DNA from: an uncultured Bacteroidota bacterium
Lineage (GTDB): Bacteria; Bacteroidota; Bacteroidia; NS11-12g; UBA9320
DNA: 64,000 nt
Reading direction: 5' to 3'
Assembly: GCA_937124965.1 (NCBI GenBank)
Contig: CAKZLB010000005.1
Span: 62,001 to 126,000, forward strand
Shown here: one piece after another, positions 27,328 through 37,171 of the stretch
Layout: each line of letters opens with the position of its first letter
How positions within the stretch are numbered: position 1 is the first letter of the stretch
Made by a program: the position numbers and the translations under genes
Notes under the pieces: generated by a model
What the model saw: the letters and a program-made list of their open reading frames with translations, nothing else
What the model was told of the DNA's origin: nothing
Databases searched by the model: none

Positions 27328-28191
27328 TTACTCCGGTATGTATTCAAAGTTTCGAATAATGACTTCCTGTTCTTTGTTATCTGAAGGACCAGCTCCCGAC
27401 CAAGTAGTAACCCATAAGTTTATACGCGCATTGGTTTCTGAACCTGGAGCAGGAATAACAACAGGAACAGACTTGTTTCCTCCTTCTTCTTTCACCCTAC
27501 CAGGAAAGCTTTTGTCAAACTCCCACTCACCAAGAACTTCACCTGAACCATACGTGTCTCCGGCATAACTTACCCATGAAATCTTTTCTTCCGTCCATGT
27601 AAAAGCGTGTGTTGTTACGCCTTTCATTTTGCCTAAGTCATACTCAGGTCTATACATTCGTTCTTCGTACAACGTACCAAAATTAATAGGCTGAACACCA
27701 TATTGAAGCGTCCAGGGGTCATTTTTATTTCCCCACTTACTTATTTCAATATCGACCTCAGAATTTGCATCTGTTTTAAACGTATTATTATCCCAGGTAA
27801 ATAACCCCAATACAATATTCTCAGGAATGTCTTCAAGGTTGCCTTCTATGGTAAAGATATACGTTCCGTAACCCATTGCCTTATCAGTTACAACTTCTGT
27901 ACTGTACCATTTGTCACCTCGATTAACAATCTTCATATGTAAAAAACCATTACTGTCGATTGTGATGTCATTCTCATTTCCAGAAAAGAAATTTGGCCCT
28001 GGTCCCCACATTTGATTTTCATGTACTTTTACAGTCCAATCTAATCCAGCAAATCGAATGCTATCTCCTACTCTACCTGACGTTTCAGTATTTACTGATG
28101 ATACCGAAGGAGGATCACCAATTTTACATCCATTAATTAAAAAAAATACACAAATTGAAGCCGCAACCGCCGTTATGTTTTTTACGTTCAT
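27328..28191 (-). CDS. GH16-like surface lipoprotein (concanavalin-type beta-glucan hydrolase or binder)
   Basis: A lipoprotein signal ends LINGC. The ~260-residue mature domain has the lectin/glucanase fold pattern: WTVKVHENQMWGPGPNFF, MGYGTYIFTIEG and SEVDIEISKWG. The last has the E-x-D-x-E spacing of GH16 catalytic strands (lichenase type). Its overall match to GH16 is weaker than that of the enzyme at 39579, so it may be an endo-glucanase or a binding protein. It is the last gene of the minus-strand operon and abuts the CBM9 lipoprotein gene. Confidence 0.65.
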   Translation of the reverse strand: MNVKNITAVAASICVFFLINGCKIGDPPSVSSVNTETSGRVGDSIRFAGLDWTVKVHENQMWGPGPNFFSGNENDITIDSNGFLHMKIVNRGDKWYSTEVVTDKAMGYGTYIFTIEGNLEDIPENIVLGLFTWDNNTFKTDANSEVDIEISKWGNKNDPWTLQYGVQPINFGTLYEERMYRPEYDLGKMKGVTTHAFTWTEEKISWVSYAGDTYGSGEVLGEWEFDKSFPGRVKEEGGNKSVPVVIPAPGSETNARINLWVTTWSGAGPSDNKEQEVIIRNFEYIPE

Positions 28192-29418
28192 TTATTCCGT
28201 TTCGATAAAATTAATAATTCCCCAGGTTGCTGGTTTTTTACCAAACTCAGGGCTTTTACTATTCCATATAAATTGTTCGTCGCGTTTTGCATTGGTTCCT
28301 TTGTTAACTGCCACTTCGAGGTTGTAGTTTGTATTCGATTTTAAATCACCAACCTCAAAATATGAATACGGTATCACCGCTTCGAATGAGTATCCACTAC
28401 CCGATTTTACAGTAACTATCTTTACTCCTGCAACGTCGATTTTTTTGTGTTTGCGCCAATCCCAAATAAATGGTTCTGCTCCCATAACCAAACAAAAATG
28501 TTGATCTGAAAAAAGCATGGCTTTCCTTTTAAGAAAAGCCTCTGGATTCGTACTAATACCAATTTCAACACCATCTCCATTCCATACCTCATCCCCAGTT
28601 TTGCTATTTTGCAATGGCGTTTCATCCATTACTTTTCCTCCAATGTATAGGAAATCAGCATTTCCTTGGACCTGGATAGCATCAGTTGTGGTCATAATTA
28701 ATGGAACATTCTGCCATTCACTAGCTTCAAGATTTCCATCAATATTTATCGATTCGTTTGACGTATATACAGATTCCACGTTTTTAGTTTCAATGCCTTT
28801 ATACGGAACAACTTTTAATTCATCAAATATCACATCGCCATCAGCTTCAAACTGAATAATAAATTGTTTCACATTACTCAAATCTGCCCCAAACTGATCC
28901 CAACCAAAGTCTTCTATTGGAAGTGTAATAGTAGACCATGAATCACCTGGTTTTGTGGTAATGTATTTGGAATCAAATCCAATCCAAGCAGACTTCCCTC
29001 CATAGTCTTCAAACGATGCTGCCAACGGAAGCGACTTAATTGGGTTACCGCCATTGTATGCTTTAATTTGGACAGCTGCTTTATTAATAACCATACTAAA
29101 GTCTTTAGATGCCCAACCATCCCAGCCAATTCCCATACCAATCCAATCGCAACCACCTTCTTGCTTATTCCATTTTAGATGAATTGCTCCATCACCTGAA
29201 TAAACAGCTTTGGTTGTATTTTCAACTTCAATACATTTTACATTTTCAGTAAACCAAACCTCAGAGTTTAAGTTATCTTTTAGGATATTGATCGCGTAAA
29301 AATCCTCAATATGTTCTGGTTCGGGATTCGGTGAAACTTCGTCAAAAAGTGCCGATGGCTGAAGAGCCATACAACCTGATATCAAAAAGCTAATTCCTAC
29401 TAAATAGAGTAACTTCAT
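28192..29418 (-). CDS. Surface lipoprotein with jelly-roll and CBM9-type carbohydrate-binding domains
   Basis: The ATG at 29418 gives a lipoprotein signal (MKLLYLVGISFLISGC). Residues ~25-225 form a galactose-binding-like/CBM11-like jelly roll (SGDGAIHLKWN, SFEDYGGKSAWIGFD, DVIFDELKVVPY). Residues ~235-408 form a CBM9-like module (SINIDGNLEASEWQNVP, DEVWNGDGVEIGI, GYSFEAVIPYSYFEV). No catalytic motif was seen. In this operon it is best read as a surface glycan-binding protein that holds beta-glucan near the outer-membrane barrels, taking a SusD/SusE-like job without homology to them. Confidence 0.75.
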   Translation of the reverse strand: MKLLYLVGISFLISGCMALQPSALFDEVSPNPEPEHIEDFYAINILKDNLNSEVWFTENVKCIEVENTTKAVYSGDGAIHLKWNKQEGGCDWIGMGIGWDGWASKDFSMVINKAAVQIKAYNGGNPIKSLPLAASFEDYGGKSAWIGFDSKYITTKPGDSWSTITLPIEDFGWDQFGADLSNVKQFIIQFEADGDVIFDELKVVPYKGIETKNVESVYTSNESINIDGNLEASEWQNVPLIMTTTDAIQVQGNADFLYIGGKVMDETPLQNSKTGDEVWNGDGVEIGISTNPEAFLKRKAMLFSDQHFCLVMGAEPFIWDWRKHKKIDVAGVKIVTVKSGSGYSFEAVIPYSYFEVGDLKSNTNYNLEVAVNKGTNAKRDEQFIWNSKSPEFGKKPATWGIINFIETE

Positions 29419-29420
29419 GA

Positions 29421-30449
29421 TTATAATTTTAGAGGTCCATCCGTTGTAAATATCATGTAATCCATTAACGTTTGCGAATACCCTGTAGCTGGGTTTGCTA
29501 AAAATAAGCACGAAACCATATTCAATTTATCTGGATTATGTTGGTTGTTCCCTTTTGGTGTAGTTGGTTGCCCGTTCTCTAATGCTACTAGGTCGGAATA
29601 CTTCACAGAAACAATTTGCCACCCTTCTTCCAAATCGGTGAGTTCAACTGCATATTGATCTTCGTTGGCTTCAGTAAAGGTTCCGTCGCCGTTTTCATCT
29701 TCACTAAATCTGAATAACACAATGCCATTTGTAATTCCTTCGGGTCGATATAATGCGACATTAAAATATATATTATCAGGGTTACTTGGCAACTCAAACC
29801 CATTTGGACCGACAGACGTACCTGGAAAATCAACCAAACCGATAAGGTAATCCCAATCGACAGCACCACCCATATCAAAGTAATTATCACCTTGAGGCAC
29901 TACCTCTGTGTTTCCAATAGTGAACGTCATGTTTGCTCCACTCTGTGCAAAAACGGTCCAATCTGGATTAATACCATTTTCAAAATCAGCAACTACAACA
30001 CCAGAAGGTGTCCGCAAGCCACTAACAGTAACCTTTGTTGTTTGAATTGAGCTATCCGCTTCAGTCCAAAGTTCAGCAGTACAACTTCCTATTCCAAACG
30101 TAGGGAACAATGTTGTTGTTCCGTCCCAACTTGCAGTTTCTTCATCTAAAATGTTTGAGCGACCTTCGATAATTTTTATCGCATCCGAATTATCGCTTGA
30201 TATTGTTATTCTCCATGAAGTTATGGTTGAAAATCTTGCTTTGAAGTGCATTGACTCTTGAGAAGAAAAATCAACTGTTTCTTGATTTGCTTCAAAATCT
30301 TGTAAAACCGTAAAGTCTCCATATAAGTCATTTAAACTTGGACCTTCTGCCTCTGTATTTCTCTCGCAGCCAACTAAAAATGAGGATGCAACCAATACAA
30401 TGATGCCTAAGGCAATCGAAATATTTTTATTCATTAATACTCTTTTCAT
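29421..30449 (-). CDS. Surface lipoprotein, probable glycan-binding protein
   Basis: The protein is ~342 aa from the ATG at 30449 (another ATG lies at 30434; a TTG further up is less likely). The lipoprotein signal ends FLVGC. Two beta domains follow: residues ~35-140 are Ig/PKD-like (VTVSGLRTPSG at the edge), and residues ~145-340 are a jelly roll beginning VVVADFENGINPDW and ending with DYMIF. It resembles surface glycan-binding proteins of polysaccharide loci in layout, but no named family was recognised. It lies between the second barrel gene and the CBM9 lipoprotein gene, with gaps of a few bases. Confidence 0.6.
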   Translation of the reverse strand: MKRVLMNKNISIALGIIVLVASSFLVGCERNTEAEGPSLNDLYGDFTVLQDFEANQETVDFSSQESMHFKARFSTITSWRITISSDNSDAIKIIEGRSNILDEETASWDGTTTLFPTFGIGSCTAELWTEADSSIQTTKVTVSGLRTPSGVVVADFENGINPDWTVFAQSGANMTFTIGNTEVVPQGDNYFDMGGAVDWDYLIGLVDFPGTSVGPNGFELPSNPDNIYFNVALYRPEGITNGIVLFRFSEDENGDGTFTEANEDQYAVELTDLEEGWQIVSVKYSDLVALENGQPTTPKGNNQHNPDKLNMVSCLFLANPATGYSQTLMDYMIFTTDGPLKL

Positions 30450-30460
30450 TTTCAATATTT

Positions 30461-32173
30461 TTAAAAGTGCATACTATAAACAATACCAAACTGATTCAGA
30501 TCAAATTTTGATAATGCTTCATCTGCTGAATCTTCAAAGCTTATTTGTTGCCAAACCACATTAATATGGTTTTTAGCATCAAACTTATAACGAAGGGCAA
30601 TCAGTAATTGGTTTTGCTTCATATCTGTGGTAAACGGTTGAAAGTCGATTATCTCACCACTTGTTTCACGTACGTTCATTAACTCATTTCCCTGAGCATT
30701 GATGATTCGATAGTTTCCAAGGATTGCAAAATCTTTTGAAACTCCAATCTTTAACCCTACATCTAATAACAATGATTTTAAATCAATGTTTCCCTGTGGA
30801 ATCGTTGTCGATCTTTCTGTTTGTTGATTTGTTAAACCAAAACTCAGCTCTAATTCATTTTTATAGGAAGGTATTAATGTATCGATATATAATGTTCCGT
30901 TTGCATTCAATACCGAAAACGATCTTAACTCATCGCTGCCTTGGCCAACAATTTCACTCAACATTCTGTACGTCGCTTCGATATCAAATACTTTCTTTTT
31001 TGACATATATCCGGCTGTTACAGAAATTCCTTGTCTGTTAGGTGTTGCTTTTCCGTATGGCTGCACATTGTCATATTGAGGAGCAAATGTTTGCAGTGTA
31101 GTTGATAATTGAGATTGGTACAATGAAGCATCCTGTAACATATCAAGTTGAGTCACTGGTCTTGGAACTTGTTCGTTTCCATATCGTGTATACATTAAGT
31201 TTTGGGTTCCAAAATCTATGCGTCGACTTTGTGCGCCAACACTTCTGAATTGTGGACCTACATTTATATAATTAAGTTTTAAAGCTGGCAGATTTTTTTT
31301 ACTGCTTAACTCCAAATTCAAATCATAAAAGTAGTCACGCAACACGGAAACTGATGGATCGTTCAAGGTATATCGTTCAGAAATACCACTTTCAGAATTA
31401 AATCCAAGTTCAAATTTCTTTATGTCAAATCTAAAGTCTGTAGTTCCTGTTATAACCGGATTATGAAAAGCAGTATTCGAGCGCGACGTTCCTTTAATGT
31501 CCATCATGTCGACATAGTTAAGCCCTACATTGACTTTCTTACTTTGTACTAAGGTCGCATTACCTCCAAAGAAGATGCGTTCGCTTTGTTGACCAAAATC
31601 TGTCGGTCTATTCCTGAACATGAATGAGTTTACCTCAATTTCCTCAATAAATTTTGAAAACTCCAGTGTAAAGTCAACCGATGCACCTTGCTGACGCCAT
31701 GTATTATCGTCTGTATAAAACATGTCGTACCGCATTATATCTCGATAAATATTTAGAGCTTCTGATTGATGCTGACTTAGTTCTTCTTGGTTATTGAAAA
31801 AGGTATAAGGTGTCAAACGGTAGTTGATATCACCAAGTTGGTATCGGACGGCATTTTTCACTAAACCTTTTAAGTAAAGTTGTCGCATATCGAACGTCAC
31901 ACCTGAACCCCAAAAACCGCCAAAGTCGTTTCGAACCCGAACCATAGCATGAAGAAATGTTTGATCATTTGGTCTAGCGTTAATAGCGATGTCGACTAAA
32001 GCATGACCACTATTCAACTGTTTAGGCGTAACCGTATCTCCATCTGTTTTTAAATTGTTTTGTTGGAAAACACTTCGTGCGGCTCCTGATGCCCACACTT
32101 TTTTATTTTGAGCGTTTGCAGTAAAACTGATTACTGAAAGTGCTCCTATTATTAGGTAATTCTTTAAACTCAT
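30461..32173 (-). CDS. Predicted outer-membrane beta-barrel protein of the glucan locus (second barrel)
   Basis: The 570-aa protein has a signal peptide (cleavage near FTANAQ). Alternating strands fill the mature region (HALVDIAINARPND, VTFDMRQLYLKGLVKNAVRYQLGDINYRLTPY, LLIALRYKFDAKNHINVVWQQISF), and it ends in a Phe (FGIVYSMHF), the usual outer-membrane signature. No TonB box or plug domain is visible, so it is not a SusC. The start overlaps the stop of the first barrel gene (TAATG), implying coupled translation. A partner role in passing oligosaccharides, or in anchoring the lipoproteins, is inferred from position. Confidence 0.65.
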   Translation of the reverse strand: MSLKNYLIIGALSVISFTANAQNKKVWASGAARSVFQQNNLKTDGDTVTPKQLNSGHALVDIAINARPNDQTFLHAMVRVRNDFGGFWGSGVTFDMRQLYLKGLVKNAVRYQLGDINYRLTPYTFFNNQEELSQHQSEALNIYRDIMRYDMFYTDDNTWRQQGASVDFTLEFSKFIEEIEVNSFMFRNRPTDFGQQSERIFFGGNATLVQSKKVNVGLNYVDMMDIKGTSRSNTAFHNPVITGTTDFRFDIKKFELGFNSESGISERYTLNDPSVSVLRDYFYDLNLELSSKKNLPALKLNYINVGPQFRSVGAQSRRIDFGTQNLMYTRYGNEQVPRPVTQLDMLQDASLYQSQLSTTLQTFAPQYDNVQPYGKATPNRQGISVTAGYMSKKKVFDIEATYRMLSEIVGQGSDELRSFSVLNANGTLYIDTLIPSYKNELELSFGLTNQQTERSTTIPQGNIDLKSLLLDVGLKIGVSKDFAILGNYRIINAQGNELMNVRETSGEIIDFQPFTTDMKQNQLLIALRYKFDAKNHINVVWQQISFEDSADEALSKFDLNQFGIVYSMHF

Positions 32174-34194
32174 TAGAAAGATAATTTAAGTTCTACAACT
32201 GTTTCTGTTCCACTAAAGGCATCTTTAGAAAAACTACGATCTTCATAACTGAACCATCGATGTCTTATAAAAAGTGCTGTATTTTTTGATAAATCGTAAT
32301 CGATACCGAGGCCTATTCCGTAACCTTCTTGGTCTCTGGGTCTTAGACTAACTTGATCGACATCCGTTTGATAATTTGCAAGTATTCTTTCATATCCGAG
32401 GTATGATGCAAACACGCATCGCTCTGTGAACTCATAGTACATTTCAACTTCGTTTGTATAATGTCTTAAGAATGCTTTGTCCGAAAAAACAGTTACGGCG
32501 GATGTAAAATCTTGAACTGAGGAATACCGATTCAACATAAACGCATAAAAACGCTTTAAGCCGATTCTACCTTCGTATTTGGCTTGAACTTCAATTACGT
32601 TAAAATCCTTTGCAACAAACGAATCTTTTAACTCTACAACTTCATAAACGTCTCTAAAGATTACGTTGTATCGACCATAAGCTCCAACGTCTGTTGGAAA
32701 ATTCCAACGCCAGAATCTAGATCGCGTTAGTTGGTTAACTGGGTGACCGTAACTAATTCTATTGCTAATACCTTCAAGTTCTTTTGAAATTCCGTTTGCA
32801 ACGGAAAGCTTTAATTTCTTAAAAGGAATATCTGCGTTAATGTTAATTCCTTGTCTATTATTTGTGAATTGACCAATACCAGTCAATGAACTAGCAAATG
32901 GTGCGAGTACCGCACTACTTCCGACACTTCCAGCTGCTAAATTATTATTACTCGCTTCGCGAATTGCAGAATTCCAGAATATCGCATTGTTATTAATTAC
33001 GTTTGGACTTACGCGGAAATAATGAAATTCAATTGGGTATTTAATAATCTTTTCGTTGAAGTTTATCTTTACATTAATTGCTTCACCCCATGGTAAATCG
33101 TGTATTGGGCTGTAATAATGACCAGCACCAATTTCAGATTTTAAGACTATTCCTTTTCCTAAATTCGCTTGAAACTGTGTAGTTGTGATATCAAAACCAA
33201 TACTCTCTGTGTTTAAGCTATCTGAGTACGTTTGATTGTGAAATGTGTTTACTGCAATAAAACCCCATTTCATATCACGTTTTAGTTGACCTCCATACGA
33301 TAGATTAGGAATAGTAAGGAAACCACCGTTTAATTCTGTTTTACCATAAAGCGCTTTTAAGCTTAGTTTGCCTGGTAATTGCGTTGCTTCAACGACAGTT
33401 CCTGTGAATGCACGCTCGCCCCATCGAGTATCTTGATTAATATTACCCTGTGAATAAAAGCTTTTGTATCGATCAGATGTTTTTCCTCCGACAGGATCCC
33501 ATGGATTGCGTTCAAATAAAATAAATCGATTGTAACCTGTAAAAGCAGAAAGCGTAAAATCACTCAATGAAACCCAGTGTATTCCACCCGTTTTCACATT
33601 AAATGCACCAAAATCTGTTTTAAAACTACCGTATAAATTAATCCCTAAGAGTAATCCAAGGTTTGAACCAAATCGTTCTCCTGTTAACGGACTATAAACC
33701 GTTGGCTGCTGCGATTGACTGATCTGACCATTCCCATATGTAGGTCCAATTTGACCGTCTAAAAACTGAAATGCATACAAGTCAAAGCCCCAAGAAGTTC
33801 GTTCAGATGGTCTTCCAGAGAAATTTAAGGTTAGGTTTGGCAACTGAGCGTCGTCACCAATAAATACTTGTTTCGATAATGCTGTATCGTTCGTTGCTTC
33901 ATTCAAAATCAACGCTTCCTTTTGAACGGTATACGTTGAAAAGAATCGATAATTCCCCTTTACTTTAAACGTGTACAAAGCGTCGTCTGCTTTTTTAGGA
34001 AAAACACCGACATTATTTCTAGGAGTTTGAATATCAGGTTGATAATCAAGGGGAGGTGGGATGTGAATTTCGGGTCGAGTTATTACTCTTGCTGTAGTGT
34101 CACTTTTGTTCCCTTCCCCATTCACTTGAGCACTTACCGGACCGAAGCAGGCCGAGAATGCACAAAGTATGGATATGTAATAACGTTTCTTCAT
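32173..34194 (-). CDS. Predicted outer-membrane beta-barrel protein of the glucan locus (first barrel)
   Basis: The 673-aa protein has a signal peptide (cleavage near GPVSAQ), a Pro-rich leader (HIPPPLDYQPDIQTP), then strand-rich sequence with aromatic girdles (TSWGFDLYAFQFLDG, KTGGIHWVSLSDFTLSAF, KRFYAFMLNRYSS, YGIGLGIDYDLSKNTALFIRHRWFSY) and a terminal Phe (VVELKLSF). No plug domain, TonB box or SusC signature was seen. The start overlaps the symporter stop by the ATGA arrangement and the stop overlaps the next barrel start, so symporter and both barrels are tightly coupled. This is the best candidate for the oligosaccharide channel of a SusC-free system. Confidence 0.65.
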   Translation of the reverse strand: MKKRYYISILCAFSACFGPVSAQVNGEGNKSDTTARVITRPEIHIPPPLDYQPDIQTPRNNVGVFPKKADDALYTFKVKGNYRFFSTYTVQKEALILNEATNDTALSKQVFIGDDAQLPNLTLNFSGRPSERTSWGFDLYAFQFLDGQIGPTYGNGQISQSQQPTVYSPLTGERFGSNLGLLLGINLYGSFKTDFGAFNVKTGGIHWVSLSDFTLSAFTGYNRFILFERNPWDPVGGKTSDRYKSFYSQGNINQDTRWGERAFTGTVVEATQLPGKLSLKALYGKTELNGGFLTIPNLSYGGQLKRDMKWGFIAVNTFHNQTYSDSLNTESIGFDITTTQFQANLGKGIVLKSEIGAGHYYSPIHDLPWGEAINVKINFNEKIIKYPIEFHYFRVSPNVINNNAIFWNSAIREASNNNLAAGSVGSSAVLAPFASSLTGIGQFTNNRQGININADIPFKKLKLSVANGISKELEGISNRISYGHPVNQLTRSRFWRWNFPTDVGAYGRYNVIFRDVYEVVELKDSFVAKDFNVIEVQAKYEGRIGLKRFYAFMLNRYSSVQDFTSAVTVFSDKAFLRHYTNEVEMYYEFTERCVFASYLGYERILANYQTDVDQVSLRPRDQEGYGIGLGIDYDLSKNTALFIRHRWFSYEDRSFSKDAFSGTETVVELKLSF

Positions 34195-35828
34195 TTAAAT
34201 ACGTACCATAGGGTTAAAACTGAAAAAATTAATAATATGGTTAAGACTAAATTGATTTTAGATTTTTGAATATTTACACTTCCTCGGCTATAGGTGATTA
34301 AATCGATATCCGAACCAGTAGGAGCTTCTTTTGGGTTTGAGGCAACACGAAGAACAATGGAACAAACCACAAATAGAAAAAATGCAAAGTGCAAGAAATT
34401 AATTTCTGTAAACGCAAGTAGTGGCCCAGACAAATGATCTTGACCAATCTCAAGAGCCAGACGCGAAACGCCAATAACTGCTCCAGTTAACAAGGTAATT
34501 TTCGCTGCTTTCGCAGTAATCTTTTTGCTTAAAATTCCAAACAAGAAAACTGCTGCAATTGGAGGTGCAATATATGCTTGGATACTTTGTAATTTTTGAA
34601 ACAAACCTCCTTTGATAACTTGCATTAATGGAATCCAAGCAAGTCCAAGCACAACAAGAATAACTGTCACAATTTGACCAACATACACTAAACGTTTCTG
34701 CGATGCTTCAGGATTTATTTTCTGATAAATATCCATAGTAAACAATGTCGAACACGAATTAAATACAGAAGACAATGAACTCATTAAAGCGGCTAAAAGT
34801 CCTGCGATTACTAGACCTTTAAAGCCACTTGGCAAAACTGCTAAACTCAGAAGAGGAAGAGCTGCGTCATAATCTACATCTCCATTAGTTTTTAATGGAA
34901 ATTCTATTATTGCACCATCACCCGTTGAAAGTGCCAAGGCAATTACACCTGGAATTACAAATAGAAATAACGGTAATAATTTAAGGAATCCACCAAAAAT
35001 GGTTCCCTTACGTGCGTGATCTAAATTTTTTGCTGCAAGAACTCGTTGAACGATAAATTGGTCTGTACACCAATACCAAACTCCTAAGATTGGAGCTCCT
35101 AAAAGTATTCCGGTCCACGGAAAATCTTTATCATTCATATCTCTCCACAAGCTCAATGAACCTTCAGGTGCTTTTTGGGTTAAACCTTCCCATCCGTTTA
35201 ATGCTTCTAAACCGTAATACGTTAGCGCAATTGACCCGCCGATTAAGACAATCATTTGTAGAAAATCCGTATACACTACGACTTTCAAGCCACCAATTAC
35301 CGTATAGATGCCAGTAAATAGAACAATTAAAATTGCGCCGGTCCAAAAATCAATGCCTAATAGAGCCGTGAAAACAATGCCTCCTGCAGCAATAGTTACC
35401 GAAATTTTGGTCATTACATAAGCAGCAATAGAAATCCAACTGAGGTAGTTTCTTGCCCACGTGTTATATCTACGCTCAAGAAATTCTGGCATGGTAAAGA
35501 CGCCACTTTTCATGTAAAATGGAACAAAGAACCATCCTAACAAAAGCAACATTAACGCTGCCAAAATCTCCATGTGACCAGCTGCAAAGTCTCCTTTAGC
35601 GCCGGCACCAGCCAATCCTATTAAATGTTCTGAGCCAATATTTGATGCAAACAAGGACGCACCAACAACCCACCAACCTAAATTTCGTCCACCTAAAAAA
35701 TACGATTCAGCACCTCGTGACTTTGCGCGTCTTTTACGTTGAATGTAAAAAAACAAGGCAATACCAAAAACTGCTAGGAAGTATATTCCTATTACAGTTA
35801 AATCGAGTGCTGACAGTTTAGCGAACAT
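34191..35828 (-). CDS. SLC5-type sodium/solute symporter (SGLT-like)
   Basis: The 545-aa membrane protein has a sodium:solute symporter core: SYFLGGRNLGWWVVGASLFASNIGSEHLIGLAGAGAKGDFA matches the SGLT N-terminal signature, with W(F/Y)WCTDQFIVQRVLAAKN further on and ~14 hydrophobic segments. The family imports sugars with Na+, consistent with a marine-type setting. Relatives in Bacteroidota sugar loci carry glucose or other monosaccharides; here the intracellular phosphorylase implies that some transporter admits oligosaccharides. The start shares one base with the stop of the upstream glucanase gene (TAATG). Confidence 0.93.
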   Translation of the reverse strand: MFAKLSALDLTVIGIYFLAVFGIALFFYIQRKRRAKSRGAESYFLGGRNLGWWVVGASLFASNIGSEHLIGLAGAGAKGDFAAGHMEILAALMLLLLGWFFVPFYMKSGVFTMPEFLERRYNTWARNYLSWISIAAYVMTKISVTIAAGGIVFTALLGIDFWTGAILIVLFTGIYTVIGGLKVVVYTDFLQMIVLIGGSIALTYYGLEALNGWEGLTQKAPEGSLSLWRDMNDKDFPWTGILLGAPILGVWYWCTDQFIVQRVLAAKNLDHARKGTIFGGFLKLLPLFLFVIPGVIALALSTGDGAIIEFPLKTNGDVDYDAALPLLSLAVLPSGFKGLVIAGLLAALMSSLSSVFNSCSTLFTMDIYQKINPEASQKRLVYVGQIVTVILVVLGLAWIPLMQVIKGGLFQKLQSIQAYIAPPIAAVFLFGILSKKITAKAAKITLLTGAVIGVSRLALEIGQDHLSGPLLAFTEINFLHFAFFLFVVCSIVLRVASNPKEAPTGSDIDLITYSRGSVNIQKSKINLVLTILLIFSVLTLWYVFK

Positions 35829-37171
35829 TAGTATTCAAATTCCAAGCTGCGTTTTTTCAATTGAACATTGGTCTTCTGTTCGGGATTAGGCCTTACATAG
35901 AACGGAATATTAAAGTAGGCCATATTGCCTTTTTTGTCGTAAGCAAAAGCAAACAACCTATAAGCACCTTCGTCTTTAGGTGTTTGAAACTTCATGGTGC
36001 TATTTGATTTTGACTTTATTAAACCAGGAATAGACGGTGGAGCATCTTCTTTATCGCCACCTGCTTTAATGTCTGTACTTTCAGAGACAACCTGCCAGTC
36101 GACTATAATCTTATCTCCGTCAATATCAGTAAAGTTAGCAGAGACATCGTATCGCTCACCAGCAACTAGAATATTGCCTGGAATCTCTTTTTCATTCTTG
36201 GTAATTTTAAAACTTCCGACCTGAGGACTGCTATTTTTGGGAGGAGCATTTCTCCATGCTTTGTGCAATTCGTCAACAGACTCTGTACTTTCACCATCGG
36301 CACTAAACATTCCATACCAGGTTGCGGTGGTCTCTTGCTTTTGTCCCCATAGAAACACATACGAACCAATACATGTATTGCTATCGGCTCTAAGATATTG
36401 ATAACGATGAGCGTAGCTAATTGCTTTTTCTGAAGAAGTTTGTTCAATTGGAGCTCCCCACGAAGTTTTCTCAACCTCCCAATGTCCGTTTGGTCCCCAT
36501 TCAGCAATAAAGTACGGGCCATTCCAACCAAATTTATGCATGTTGTCAACAACATCTTCTAATTCGCCATAGGTATTAATTCCGTAGATATCGATATCTG
36601 GAGCTTTCTCTAAAATGAGTGCAGTTTCCGAAGAATCTAACCCAGCAGTTACTGTTGTAGTTGGGTGATTTGGATCCACTTGATGAATCATCGCGGCGAT
36701 GTCTTGAATGGCATCCCAGACTTTGGTATTACTATAAAATAAATCAACCTCGTTACCAATTCCCCACATTAAAAGAGCAGGATGGTCTTTGAGTTCTGTA
36801 ACTTTTCTGGTGAAGTATTCTAATTGTTTTGCTACGGCTTTCTCATTGTTGTAATCAAAACCATGGCGTTCATGCTGAGCCCAAAGACCCATAGTAACCG
36901 TTAAGCCGCGAGCGTGAGCAGCATCAAGATACTCCTTTGCACGCTCCAAACTCCATGTACGAATGCTGTTCGCCCCTACTTCTACCGCTTTGTCTAAGTA
37001 CACTTGTCCGCCTACACCTTTTATGTAATAAGCTTCTCCACCTCTAAATAACTGCCAGTTACCGTCTACTTGTTTCACTTCAACTTTAATGGCTTGAGCA
37101 CTCGAGAATAGTGAACTTAAAGTCAAAAACAGACAGACTATGATGGCTTTAAAGTTCAAAGGTGATTTCAT
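35828..37171 (-). CDS. Exported clan GH-A glycoside hydrolase (GH2-barrel/GH158-like), probable beta-glucanase
   Basis: The ATG at 37171 gives a signal peptide (cleavage near FSSAQ); longer starts run into the regulator gene. Residues ~30-330 are a TIM barrel with both clan GH-A glutamates in place: GIGNEVD (acid/base Glu141) and FIAEWGPNGHW (nucleophile Glu224). Conserved LWAQHERHGFDY and YVFLWGQKQE also flank the active site. Residues ~350-440 form an Ig-like domain. Profile-wise it looks like the 'GH2 TIM-barrel' proteins, yet it lacks the GH2 N-terminal sandwich; GH158 endo-beta-1,3-glucanases have this barrel plus Ig layout. The family is not settled from reading alone. Confidence 0.8.
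   Translation of the reverse strand: MKSPLNFKAIIVCLFLTLSSLFSSAQAIKVEVKQVDGNWQLFRGGEAYYIKGVGGQVYLDKAVEVGANSIRTWSLERAKEYLDAAHARGLTVTMGLWAQHERHGFDYNNEKAVAKQLEYFTRKVTELKDHPALLMWGIGNEVDLFYSNTKVWDAIQDIAAMIHQVDPNHPTTTVTAGLDSSETALILEKAPDIDIYGINTYGELEDVVDNMHKFGWNGPYFIAEWGPNGHWEVEKTSWGAPIEQTSSEKAISYAHRYQYLRADSNTCIGSYVFLWGQKQETTATWYGMFSADGESTESVDELHKAWRNAPPKNSSPQVGSFKITKNEKEIPGNILVAGERYDVSANFTDIDGDKIIVDWQVVSESTDIKAGGDKEDAPPSIPGLIKSKSNSTMKFQTPKDEGAYRLFAFAYDKKGNMAYFNIPFYVRPNPEQKTNVQLKKRSLEFEY

Noticed and set aside
36166-36555. A 129-codon frame in another phase within the clan GH-A glucanase gene
   Set aside because: Same strand but out of frame with a gene whose catalytic motifs are intact; its composition is not protein-like.
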